A DNA stretch of 64,000 nucleotides, taken from NCBI RefSeq assembly GCF_901000735.1, contig NC_081545.1, positions 10,587,973 through 10,651,972 on the forward strand. Reading direction: 5' to 3'. Positions 37,173 to 48,479 of the stretch are shown here, piece by piece. The notes under the pieces were generated by a model. That model was not told where the DNA came from, did not search any database, and worked only from the letters and a program-made list of their open reading frames with translations. The position numbers were made by a program, and so were the translations under genes. This DNA is from Corylus avellana. Its lineage: Eukaryota; Streptophyta; Magnoliopsida; Fagales; Betulaceae. Position 1 is the stretch's first letter, and the number at the start of each line of letters is the position of its first letter.

Positions 37173-38277
37173 CAGTGGCAGCTATATTCAGAGGCCAGCC
37201 AGGGGCCACAGCCTTGGAAATGTTTTTTTAAAAATATATATTCCTAAGATTCAAGAGTTGCATATACTTTTTAAAGTGGCCCCCACATATTTCATTAAAA
37301 CGTTGAAATAAAGAGTAAAAACAGGTTTCTAATTAATGGTCCACTTCTTTTCCTTGCTTTTTTTTCTTTTTAATTAATAATGTAAAACAAAGAGTAAATA
37401 ACAAAAATTCCTTGGAAGTTGGGTATCAATTAAATCGGTGATGGTAGCGATATTTTCGTCTACTGAAACAAAAAAGTCATTTAAGTTGATTAATTAAACG
37501 ACTTTATATCGACAAGAATAAATTTTGACTATTTTGGTTAAGTTGGTTAACTCGATGAAGTCGTTTAAAAGTCGGTCGGTTAAGTTGATTAGTCGTTGGC
37601 TTTTTATATTAAGCCAAGCCTATTTTATGGGCCAAATAGTTTTTTGTTTGGCTAAACAAGTGTTTATTTGACATGTTTTTGGGCTAAACTAAGTGATGCA
37701 AAAACGATTGAGGGCTATAGTCAGTTAAGTTGCTTCGGTTCGGTTAAATTTTGTCGCCTACCAAACCGAGCTGACATTAAAACAGTTTTTTTTATTCTTA
37801 CTACCAACCGCTGGAAGTTGGTAAGTGATCGGTAGCGGTTTGATGGTGTTGGTACGATTTTTATTTTTATTTTTTTTACTACCTTGGAGGCTCACTACAA
37901 AAGAAAATTGGTTTAGAGGCCTTTTTTTTTTTTTTTTTTTTTTAACACTGCCAACTACCCAAAAAAAAAATGATAACTTTTTCTTAGCGTTTTCATTAAG
38001 CCTACAATACCTTTTTTTTTTTTTTTTTTGACAATTTGTATTTATGTATTTTTTAAATTTGTACTAGTGCCAACATATTACATTTTTTTTTTTTGTTGAG
38101 AGAGACATATTACATTGTTAATATATCAATTTTGACACATATTTATGAAAATTTATAAATATACTTTTTGTTAAACACATATTATGTGATAAAAATTACT
38201 TCATTTCTATTCTAAATTGTGTTTATCATATTTTTAGTTTGGCCCTCACAATAATAATTATTTTGGCTTTGCCACTT
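37173..38277. mobile_element. hAT-like element (CAGTGGC ends)
   Basis: The left end CAGTGGCAGCTAT and right end GGCTTTGCCACTT are inverted relatives of the ends of 28422-29575. Flanks GATTTAGG (37165-37172) and GATTTAGA (38278-38285) are an 8-bp TSD with one difference. No transposase. The interior contains GGTTAAGTTGATTAGTCG-type repeats at 37480-37860. Confidence 0.6.
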
Positions 38278-38584
38278 GATTTAGACTCCATTTTTTCGAC
38301 ATAAAATGTTTTACGTCGGAAAATATTTTCAAATAAATCATTTCTCAATGATTTATCATGAAATATTTTTCGGCCTTTGGCTCGTAAAAAAAATGAGCGA
38401 CAACAATAAACGACTGGCAACTTTCGGCATTGGTTTGACGGTTTGAGAATGAAAAACTCGAACTCGAAAAACAGTTTACCAAATTTTAAAACGAAAACCA
38501 TTTTTCAAAACTAAAAAATTATTTTAATCAAATCAAAAATATTTTCGATTTAACTATTATTTTGAATCCTACCAAACACAAAAT
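38145..38584. repeat. ~440-bp block duplicated at 40641-41080, flanking the copia-type element
   Basis: The block ATGAAAATTTATAAATATAC through AATCCTACCAAACACA is repeated almost base for base directly after the 3' LTR at 40641, with scattered single-base differences. The first copy stops at the N run. This is most simply an empty allele joined to an occupied allele (see findings). Confidence 0.8.
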
Positions 38585-38604
38585 NNNNNNNNNNNNNNNN
38601 NNNN
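38585..38604. other. Assembly gap (20 N)
   Basis: A run of N of nominal length. It replaces the start of the 5' LTR of the copia-type element. Confidence 1.
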
Positions 38605-38906
38605 AATCAAGGGGATTTGATTACCAAACTTATATTTAGACATTACCCTATAAATAGGGACCTTTGTATTGTAGACAAATCAAGTTAATGACCACCCGTA
38701 AGTTCTTTGTGTTTATTTTCTATATTGCTTCCGCTTATATTCCCCCATAATCATTATTTCAACATGGTATCAGAGCCTTTCGGCTAACGCCCGTGTTTGA
38801 ATCCTAGATTGCAATTTTAATTTTGTTCCTTTTGTTTTGTTTTGGAATTGTTTTTCAATCACGGTCACTAAAGATTTGTTTCCGTTCTCTATTCCCATTT
38901 GAGATT

Positions 38907-38937
<31 letters not shown>

Positions 38938-39529
38938 GTGTTCAAAGATTCGGATTTTGTGCGGTTGTTTGTCTGACTCGTCATTGTAGATCCACGATAG
39001 TATGAAAGTGAAACCCAGTTCCAGCAGTCGTCAGACTTCAAGTGCAGTCAACCGGATCCTCCTGTTTCCGACGACGGCAGTCCACCGTCCAATCCCTCCA
39101 GTTTCCAATGACGGCATCCCACCGTGCATAACGCGCCGCCTATCAAAGCCGTTCGCAACCCATGCCCAGCCGTCCTGCCTCTGCCGGACTCACCTTGCCG
39201 CACCGCACGATAAGTCATTGCCGGAGACGACCAGATCTGGCGCATCTCCGGCCGTTCCAGTCAACGGAACCGGCACTGCATCCGGCGTCATCCAACTGTC
39301 CAAACAGAGCCGCGCCACCCTTTTGGGTTTCTCCGGCATCAGCCACCGTCCACCGGGCCGCGACCCACAAACACCACTCAGACCACGCCGAAGAAAGCCA
39401 TTGCCGGCCTTAGTCTTCGGCTTTCGCGCCGTCCAGATCTACTCCTCCGATTATGCCAGCGCCTTTCCTCCAGTCATGCATGGCCATTTCTGTTGCAGCA
39501 AAATATGCAGAGAAACAGGCAGAAAGAAG

Positions 39530-39673
39530 NNNNNNNNNNNNNNNNNNNNNNNNNNNNNNNNNNNNNNNNNNNNNNNNNNNNNNNNNNNNNNNNNNNNNNN
39601 NNNNNNNNNNNNNNNNNNNNNNNNNNNNNNNNNNNNNNNNNNNNNNNNNNNNNNNNNNNNNNNNNNNNNNNNN
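39530..39673. other. Assembly gap (144 N)
   Basis: A run of N inside the internal region of the copia-type element, next to an A-rich stretch. Confidence 1.
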
Positions 39674-39898
39674 AAAAAAAAAAAAAAATTGCTGCGTGTG
39701 GTGTGGAGTGAGGAGAGAGAAAAGAAAGAAAAGAAAATGGAGAAAAGAGAAGGTGTCATCCAAGTGAAAAAAAAAAAAAAAAGAAAAAAAAAAGAAAGAA
39801 GAAGCTGTCCAAGTGGACCACATCACGTGTGCCACACGCCGGTCAGGTTCGGTGCGCCGATCTGATAACCGCCCAAGTGGGCTCATTTTCTTTTTATT

Positions 39899-40190
39899 TT
39901 TGGCCCAAGTCGGCCCTGGCCCGTAGTCGGCCCTTTTTATTTTTGGCTCATAGTCAGCCCTGGCCAGTAGTCGGCCCTTTTTTAAATTTTGGCTCATTGT
40001 CAGCCCTGGCCCGTTGTCGGCCCTTTTTTATTTTTGGCTCGTTGTCAGCCTTGGCCCGTTGTCGGCCCCTTTTTTTTTTTTTTTGGCTCGTTGTCAGCCC
40101 TAGCCCGTTGTCGGGCCCTTTTGAAGTTTGGCTCATTGTCAGCCCTGGCCTGTTGTCGGCCCATTTTGGAGTTTGGCCCGTTGTCAGGCC
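39899..40190. repeat. ~45-bp minisatellite inside the copia-type element
   Basis: Six to seven tandem copies of a unit like TTGGCTCGTTGTCAGCC followed by CTGGCCCGTTGTCGGCCC, differing mainly in T-run length. Confidence 0.85.
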
Positions 40191-41084
40191 TTTTGAATCT
40201 GCATTCACCAGCCATCTGCCGCAGTCGCTAGCTGCCCGCTAGCCTCTCTCTCTTCCGGTAGTCGTCATCATCTACGGCCCGTTTCTTGCCTCCACCACCG
40301 CTGTCATCATTGTTTCGGATTTCAAACTCAAGGTTCCAGAATATTCCACCTTGAGTTTGAGGGGGGATGTTAGAATATATGGAAAATATATTATATTTTC
40401 CATATATTCCATAATTATGCTGATATTGAAATATTCTTTATTTATGAGTTGATTGTAATCATATATTGGGATTGTAATCAAATCAAGGGGATTTGATTAC
40501 CAAACTTATATTTAGACATTACCCTATAAATAGGGACCTTTGTATTGTAGACAAATCAAGTTAATGACCACCCGTAAGTTCTTTGTGTTTATTTTCTATA
40601 TTGCTTCCGCTTATATTCCCCCATAATCATTATTTCAACAATAAAAATTTATAAATATACTTTTTGTTAAACACATATTATGTGATAAAAATTACTTCAT
40701 TTATATTCTAAATTGTGTTTATCATATTTTTAGTTTGGCCCTCACAATAATACTTTTTTTTGGCTTCGCCACTTGATTTAGACTCCATTTTTTCGACATA
40801 AAATGTTTTACGTCGAAAAATATTTTCAAATAAATCATTTCTCAATGATTTATTATGAAATATTTTTCGGCCTTTGGCTCGTAAAAAAAATGAGCAACAA
40901 CAATAAACGACAGGCAACTTCCGGCATTGGTTTGACGGTTTGAGAATGAAAAACTCAAACTCGAAAAACAGTTTACCAAATTTTAAACGAAAACCATTTT
41001 TCAAAACTAAAAAATTATTTTAATCAAATCAAAAATATTTTCGATTTAACTATTATTTTGAATCCTACCAAACATAATATATAT

Positions 41085-41656
41085 ATATTTTTTTTCAAAA
41101 AAAACGTTTTACTCCCAAAACATTTGTTGAGGGTCCACAAATTGCCTGCCAATGGCATCCCATTGTTAATTATGATAGGGACCATCACCCGTCTACTGCT
41201 CTGCAAATATCTTTTTCTCATTCATTAATCATTATGTTATGGGGGCTCATCTGGGACCCTACGATTTCCATGCATCAACGGTCTACATTTTTCTATTCTA
41301 TCATTTTTTATGTCCAACAACCAATAAATATTAGGTTGATTATTTTTGGTATCCCTGGAATTGGAATAACACTATACTTTAAATCTTCACGCTGCGTCGT
41401 ATAAGTCTTAACTTTTTTTTTTTTTTTGAAAGGCGTATAAGTCTAGCTTGCTATGATTTCATTTTCTTTTTTTCATCACCATTAATGTTGCCGTCGTTGT
41501 CATTTTTTATTTTTCATTTTTTTTTCAAATTTATTACATTATATTAAATTACTAATTATCTAAAAAATTTAAAATTATAGGAAAAAAATTGTAGACTTAA
41601 CCACTTAAATTAATGTTTTAACACTTCTTCTTATATGTGGATTCAAATTCTCGCTC
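41085..41656. other. AT-rich spacer
   Basis: No gene or element boundary recognised between the duplicated flank and the retroposon TSD. Confidence 0.5.
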
Positions 41657-41674
41657 AATAAGTGAAGCACAATC

Positions 41675-42433
41675 AAAATCCTAAAGAGAGCATCACAGAG
41701 AGAGAATAGTAGAGTGGGGGGAGGGAGTTACGACTCCCTCCTCCCCACCCCCTTTCTCTTTCCCCCTTCCCCCTCTCTTTTCCCACCTCTACTACAAATC
41801 GATCGGGTGCGTTTGTCAATGGTCTTTAGGGTGCTTTCTAGCGGCGCATGGCTGATCGGCGGTGGCGCGTGGAACATGTGATTGTGTGTTGAGTTTTTGT
41901 TATTGTATTTTCGTTATTTTTAAATAAGAATGTATTATTTCTAGTTCTACTTTTAGTAGCGATCTATGAAGTGAAGTTTTATTTGTTTTCTTAGGTTTTG
42001 TTTTCACTAATCCTTAAGAATAATTGAATTAGTTTCCGGTCGGTCTTTTGTTTTTTTTTTTTTTTGGAATAAACCATAGACCGATGACAGATGAGTTATC
42101 AAGCATAAAGAAGAATTGTCACTATGGTAAAGATAGCGAAGGAGATTGTGATTGATAAAGTATTAGTAGCGGAGATAAAAAAATCAGGGAATCAAGGACC
42201 TTGTATTAGATAGAGACGTGATTCGATTGAATTTGCTGTAAATCTGAAACTGATTGAGACGTTGATTTTTCATAGATATTGTCTTATAATAGCCTGAGAA
42301 GCTATTGTGTATGTCATAGATAATGTTAGAGTTGAGAAGATTACAAATTATATTTTTGGCATTGTACGGATCATTTTGCTCAATTTAATTGTTATATCAA
42401 TGAAGAGATAATTTGTTCAAAAATAAATAAATA
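41675..42433 (+). mobile_element. Poly(A)-type retroposon, copy 2, with 18-bp TSD
   Basis: Flanked by a perfect 18-bp TSD AATAAGTGAAGCACAATC at 41657-41674 and 42434-42451. It ends in an A-rich tail (AAAAATAAATAAATAAAT) and has a purine-rich head (GAGAGAGAATAGTAGAG). The 3' half matches 32291-33390 (for example TTGTCACTATGGTAAAGATA and CTGAAACTGATTGA). No reverse transcriptase. TSD length and tail indicate LINE-type target-primed insertion. Confidence 0.75.
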
Positions 42434-42467
42434 AATAAGTGAAGCACAATCCGTAAAATATTAATAT

Positions 42468-43626
42468 GGGAAAAATGCACTTTACCTCCCTAAAATTTGA
42501 TACATTTTTCAATTTGAATCCCAATGTTTAAAAATTTGCAATGTACCCTCTTGAAGTTTCAAAATTTTTTAATTCGAAACATTCGTTAGTCATTGCTGTC
42601 TAAGAAGACATAAAGTCCACCACGTGAGACGCACGTGATATTTTTAGTTTTTTTTTTTTTTTTTCCTCCCATGTTTGCCCCCAACCCACTGTGTGAAATG
42701 TCCACATTGCCGAGTGTCGTGGTGTTTCGCACCGACACTTGAAGCCTGAAAGCCTCCTTCTTGATGATAACAAGGACTTGAAAGTTTTCGATTTCGACTT
42801 GTCGGCGTTGTTGGAGCAGCTTTGAAATGACGGGTTGCTCCACACGCAATGTGGCACGCTGGCATATGTGGTGCCGGAAGTGTTGAGGAAAAAAGGGTAT
42901 GATGGAGCCAAGGCTGATATCTAGTCATGTGGAGTAATTCTCTTCGTTTTGCTTGCTGGATATCTTCCATTTTAAGTCGATAACCTCATGAAAATGTACA
43001 TGAAGGTTTTCAAGGTTGAATTCGAGTTTCCTCAATGGTTTTCCACCGATGCAAAGCAGTTGAAATCCCAATTCCTTGTTTCCGATCCAACAAAGAGAAT
43101 TTCAATCATGGAGATAATGCAAAATTCCTGGTTTCAAAAGGGGTTTGTAAAGCCAATTCCACTCTCAATCCAATAACCGATCAGAGATCAAAACAACGAG
43201 AAGGATGAAAAATCCATGTCACCACTTTTTTACAATGCTTTCGAACTCATTTCCTCGATGTTGTCCGTGTTCGACTTGTCGAGCTTGTTTGAATGCGAGA
43301 GGAAATCCGAGTCCATGTGCACCTCCAAGTGCTTGGCTTCGGCGATTGTGACGAAGCTTCAGGCTTGTATGTTAAACACGCGTGTATGTTAGATGGGCAG
43401 TGTGGACATTTCACACAGTGGGTTGGGGGCAAACATGAGAGAAAAAGACTAAAAATATCACGTGCGTCTCAGTGGTGGACTTTCCGTCTTCTTAGATGGC
43501 AATGACTAATGGATGGTTCGAATTGAAATTTTTTGAAACTTTAAAAGAGTACATTGCAAATTTTTAAATATTGGGGTTCAAATTGAAAAAGAAGTCAAAC
43601 TTCAAGGGATAAAGTGCATTTTTTCC
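42468..43626 (+). mobile_element. Pack-MULE carrying a CIPK kinase fragment
   Basis: Long terminal inverted repeats of about 240 bp run inward from GGGAAAAATGCAC (left) and GTGCATTTTTTCC (right). They include TTTGCCCCCAACCCACTGTG, its complement, and CACGTGAGACGCACGTGATA. A perfect 9-bp TSD TATTAATAT lies at 42459-42467 and 43627-43635, the Mutator hallmark. Between the arms lies sequence from a CBL-interacting protein kinase gene. No transposase is present, so it is non-autonomous. Confidence 0.88.
42718..43370 (+). pseudogene. CIPK (CBL-interacting protein kinase) fragment, dead
   Basis: One continuous frame matches a CIPK from the catalytic loop to the regulatory domain. In order it reads [88 protein letters not shown], then the NAF/FISL motif [10 protein letters not shown] with FDLSSLFE (NAF codons 43234-43242). 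In-frame stops at 42823, 42922, 42973 and 43174 break it. HRD has become HRH and DFG has become DFD. The N-lobe and C-terminal end are absent. No intron interrupts it, which suggests capture from an intronless CIPK or a retrocopy. No frameshift is needed, so decay was by substitution. Confidence 0.88.
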
Positions 43627-43966
43627 TATTAATATTTAAACTAAACGAATATGTTTAGGAATTAAGATAGTCAATTTTTTTTTTCCCTTCTTTTTTCTTT
43701 TATAAATTATGTTGATTACAGGATGCGAGTTTGTCAAAATCCTCTTACTCTTAATATTTTATACTTTTGTCAAAATCTTGGGCTCCATGAGCAGCAATTA
43801 TTTTTTGCCTTACTGATTGAATTGCCAGAAAGAAGTTCTTATGAAAAATGAAACCAGGTTTGGGCATAAGCTAAGGTTGGACCTAAATTTTAAGCCCAAA
43901 TATTCATAAGTTTTGAATCTTTTCTTGGCCATGTTAGGTCCATTCAAATTTTGAGTCACACAATGG

Positions 43967-44365
43967 GAGAAAATTTCACTTAAGATTCCTGAACTACTTA
44001 CGTGTTTTGAGAAAATCCATTCAAATTTCAAAAACTCTCAATTTCACCTCCAGAACTTTTAATTTGATGCAATTGACCCCCATTCGTCAATTTTTGTCTT
44101 TAAACCCTAACGAAAACCACTAAAAAGACCAAATTACCCTTCATTTTTTTTTTAATTTTTAATTTGAAATTAAGGGTAAATTTATAATTTTATAAAAATG
44201 TCATGAGTATAAAGGTTATTTTATCACTTTTTGTGTCCAAAAATTGACGGATGTGGTACATTGCATCGAATTGAAAGTTCATACGGTGAAATTGAAATTT
44301 TTTAAAATTTGAAGAGGTCTTCTCAAAATGAGTGGTAATTCATGGGTCTTAAGTGAGGTTTTCTC
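43967..44365. mobile_element. MITE-like element with ~110-bp inverted repeats
   Basis: The left arm (GAGAAAATTTCACTTAAG.., TTTGAGAAAATCCATTCAAATT, CTCAATTTCACC) mirrors the right arm ending GGGTCTTAAGTGAGGTTTTCTC. The core is AT-rich and non-coding. The TSD is unclear. It may be another Mutator-like MITE. Confidence 0.6.
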
Positions 44366-44610
44366 TTAACTAAAAGTTGTTTTGACTTTATATATACATA
44401 TATTTCGTAAAGGCTCACTGAAACAATCCGAACTTGAACACAAATTTCAATTGGTAATTTCTTAGTATGCGGCTCAACATTTTTTTATTTTATAAAATGA
44501 AAAAACTACCATTATTCTATAAATTTACACAAATCTTACATTAAGGCAAGTCAAATTTCAGATTTTTCTTTATATGGAAAAATAAAATCATTAAATTAAA
44601 AGTGTATTAG

Positions 44611-44845
44611 AGCCTGTTTGGAATTGCGTTTGAGAAATAAAACTTTTAAGTCAAAAAGAGCTTTTGGGCAAAAGCTTCATTTTTAAGATTTTGCCAAAAG
44701 TGCATTTTGACCATTTTTTTAGGCTTTTAGGACCCTTAAAAGCACTTTTAATTTTTTTACCAAACAAGTACTTTTTTCTTCAAACGGATTTTTTGAGTGT
44801 TAAAAGCATTTTTAGGCCCCTCAAACACAATCCCAAACACACCCT
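44611..44845. mobile_element. Tourist-like MITE, copy 3
   Basis: It begins AGCCTGTTTGGAATTGCG and ends CAATCCCAAACACACCCT, flanked by TAG at 44608-44610 and 44846-44848. It is the best-preserved of the three copies. Confidence 0.7.
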
Positions 44846-44874
44846 TAGACTATTTTGATTAGCTTTGTCATGCT

Positions 44875-46574
44875 TAGGGGTGCAAAGGCGGTTACGGTTA
44901 GCGGTTAGTGGCAATAACCGCTAACCGTAACCGCCCTAGCGGTTACTAAATTTCACTAACCGCAACCGCTAACCGTTAGGCGGTTAGCGGTTAGCGGTTA
45001 ACCGCCGGTTAGCGGTTAGCGAAATAGATAACCGCCCGCTAACCGCTTTTTTAAAATTGAGCTTTTTTTTTGGACTTTTTGGGCTTTCTTTAGGGCTTTT
45101 TTTCTTGTATTTTTAATATCTTCTTGTGCCCAATTGCTATAAAAAGAGCCCATATTGAAAAATCAAAAATATTTGACCCAAAATTTACATTTACTTGTAC
45201 TTTAAAAAAATTTCCTTAAATATTAAATCATAATCGGTTAACTTTTTTTAAAAATAAAAAATAAAAATTCAACACAACATACAAAAAAAAAGTTCAGAAT
45301 TCAGACAACTGTCATAACATATAAAAAAAGTTCAACACAAAGCATATAAAATAAGTTCAAATGAAACATTAAATGATACAAATAAAACATTAAAACTTCA
45401 TCAATCCTCTCATTTGATCCTCTAGCAAATCCTGTGGACATCAAAAGAAGAAAAGTTATAATATTAAACATAATAATATTAAGGCACAAACATGTACACA
45501 TATCAAAACGTGCTTAATATAATTGTATTGTAATTAAAATACTATGACAATTCAAAAAATAATAACCTTCGTTACTAACAAACCTCTAGGCAAAATATGA
45601 AGCAGCACTTGAACTTGAAGGTTGAGTCATATCTATGAATAAATAATATATTGTTTAATTCAATTGAATCAATTGTGATTATCATTGTACATGAATCATA
45701 TGATTAACTTGTAGACTTATGACTTATGGGTTATGTCATATTATATATGTATTATTTATTATTATATAATCATATGATTTAATGATCAAGTCATCATGTG
45801 ATATAATCATATCAATTATAGTGATAATATATAAATTACTAAAATTATAATGATAATACATTAATACTTAAATTGTGTTTATAAGTAACACATTGGTCAT
45901 TGTTTAATCCAATATCAATTACTTAATTTGATATTATACGAATCATATCATCATTGTACATTAATAATATGATTAACTTGAATAAAATATTTGAATTGTC
46001 ATTCAATCATATGATTAAGTATTGATCTTATACATTTATATTATTCATATGCATATATGTGTAATTATAATTTATAACATATATACACTTATAAGTTTAT
46101 AACATACATTAGAACTAACCCTCTAAATACTTAATTGTTGTATTAGTATGAATTGGTATACTTATGAGTTATGCCATATTATATATGTATAATTTGTTAT
46201 TATATAATCAAATGATTTAATGATCAATTGAGCATATGATATAATCATATAAATTATAGTGATAATATATTAATACTCAAATTGTGATTTAATTATTTTT
46301 TTAAAAAATTGTGATTTAATGATAAAGTGATTATGTTATATGTATAAATATTTTTATAATTATAATTATAAAAATATATTATATAAAAAGGCGGTTAGCG
46401 GTTAGCAGTTACGGTTAGTAAACCCAATAACCGCTAACCGCTAACCGCTAGGCGGTTATAGCGGTTAGGCGGTTAGCGGTTAATGCGGTTAAGCGGTTAG
46501 AACGGTTAACGGTTAGCGGTTAGAGCGGTTAGCGGTTAGCGGGCGGTTTTTAACCGCCCGCCTTTGCACCCCTA
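44875..46574. mobile_element. hAT-like element with GGTTAGC-rich subterminal arrays
   Basis: Ends TAGGGGTGCAAAGGCGG and its reverse complement, with a perfect 8-bp TSD GTCATGCT at 44867-44874 and 46575-46582. Both termini carry dense GCGGTTAGCGGTTA/TAACCGC arrays (44888-45050 and 46390-46560), probably transposase-binding repeats. The 1.3-kb core is AT-rich without a recognisable transposase. Confidence 0.85.
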
Positions 46575-46582
46575 GTCATGCT

Positions 46583-48479
46583 GAATAATTTAGGCTTGCA
46601 CGCTAAATTACAATTTACATAGTTTATATATCATCAAATTCCATTTAAAGGAAACTTTTATATATCATCAAACTTTTTAACCTCCAGAGGGACTATAGTT
46701 CCATTAGATATTTAGATCTCAAGCCAGGTTGTTCAATTCACTAGTTAGAAGGCACGTGCAAGGCACATGCTTGATTCATTGTGAATGCGATTATTAAATA
46801 ATTATAGAATAATTTCATTCACAAGGCACATATTTAATGATTTAATACGTATATTATTCTATAAGTACATATTTCTTGATACAATTAAGGTAACTAAGAC
46901 CATACAATTAGGTAATTGAGTAAGTACATGTGTAAAAAAGAGATAGGTTCACGCCAAAAGAGAGCATAGCTTTTAGTTTATAGTTTCTACCATAGGAAGA
47001 CAAACAAATACACTCTAGAGTAAAAATGGTGTTGTTTGTTTTCCTTTTGTGCCATTACTTCATAGTAAAAGTTGTTTCAAAAAACACAAAAAGAGTCGTT
47101 GAGATATAATTTGTTGGATTTTGAAATTTTTTTTTTTCCTCTTCATTTTGTGGTTGTTGTAGAGCAATGATATTGAATCTATAGCATGGTCCTCTACGTC
47201 CATCAAATATTGTAAGTCGGATCATGAATTCTTGTTAAACAGAAAGCGTTGCAATGCTTTTCATATTTGTGATGCCATCCTATTTCTAAAAAAAGAAAAA
47301 AAAGAAAAGAAAGTAGATCAATAATTAAAAAAAGAAAAGGAAAACAAAGAAAAGAGATATGGTTTTATTCTTTTTAGCTTATACAATAACTAACAATATG
47401 TAAAGGTAAAAAAAGGGTTAAGATATACTTTCATGTGGCTTAAATAAAATTGTCATGTGGTTAGACAAGTACTAGGGAAAGGGTTTGACTCCCATAATGG
47501 GAATCCTCAAACCTGATTAGTATTAGTTGCTTTGTGTCTCACTAATGTTTTGATGGGACTAGGTCAGACTATTGCTCAATCAAACTTAAAGAATGCCCAC
47601 GGTTTCCACCATCTAGGCCCCTCGCCTGTGCAGTTTTCAGCGGACATGTGTTAGTGTTACTGTGATCAGTGATCACCATTTATGCCTAGGTAGAGTAGCC
47701 ATTCTGAACGCTCCCTCCTATCTTTTTTTCTTGGGTAGGTAAACTTCTGTAATTCTGCTACGTGTAATTCATGGCCTTCATCTCAATGAAAACCTCATTA
47801 TCTTCATGTAATTCCTCTTCCTTGCAAAATTCATGGATATGTGTTTTAAATGTAACCACATCTCTGTGCAACTCATTCTTTTTCATTGTGTTTAAGTTTT
47901 ATTGCAAAGCTCAATAGACCCTTACTACAATTTTCTGCAATCAGTGTGTTAGAACATGCAGTATTTGGTCTAAAACTCATGTTCTCCATCTTCCTAAATA
48001 CCCCAACATCCTTCCCCAATCTTTCCAATTTACATTGAGAACACATGTAACATCATAGTTCTACAATTAGAAGATGAATAACTCACATAAAGTGAATGTA
48101 TTTAAAAGCACTCATAGGTCAAAAGTTGCACATTAGTTTATTTCTACGTAAGACTGGACTTTAATAAGTGAGTACAGAGAGTTTCAATTACAATTTGGTT
48201 AGTCATTTTCAAGTAATAGTGTATATAGGACTAGAGCATTTACTAAATCGTTATAAATGGTATCATGTAGGGGGCAAATTATGACACACCTCAATCCCAC
48301 ATAAGGACATAAGAGGTTTATGAGGGAGATTGTGATAACTAGTTCCACATTAGGAAGACGAATAACTCATAAATTATGTGGATTATAAAGGCACTGGTGG
48401 ATACTTGCATGACAGCCTACATAGACTAAGCTTTTACAAGTGATTTTAGAGAGTTTCAATTACAACTTGACTAGTCATG
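46583..48479. other. AT-rich spacer with degraded repeats
   Basis: No gene supported. Part of it (48057-48240) resembles 48345-48480 (GAAGATGAATAACTCACATA and AGAGAGTTTCAATTACAA), indicating an old duplicated repeat. Confidence 0.45.

Larger units (their letters stand above)
38605..40640 (+). mobile_element. Non-autonomous copia-type LTR retroelement (recent)
   Basis: The 3' LTR is 40368-40640 (273 bp, TGTTAGAATATATGG...ATTTCAACA). The last 160 bp of the 5' LTR, 38605-38764, appear identical to the matching part of the 3' LTR. TGGTATCAGAGC directly after the 5' LTR (38765-38776) is the initiator tRNA-Met primer-binding site. TTGAGGGGGGA directly before the 3' LTR is the polypurine tract. The 1.6-kb internal region has no recognisable gag, protease, integrase or reverse transcriptase, includes a 144-base N gap, and holds a 45-bp minisatellite. 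It must depend on an autonomous partner. Confidence 0.85.

Noticed and set aside
39002..39865. Long frame containing unknown residues
   Set aside because: It spans an N gap inside the copia-type element and shows no gag or other domain, so I do not call it a gene.
44888..46560. GGTTAGC-like repeats as interstitial telomere sequence
   Set aside because: The plant telomere unit is TTTAGGG. These arrays differ, are inverted at the two ends of an element with an 8-bp TSD, and are better explained as subterminal transposon repeats.
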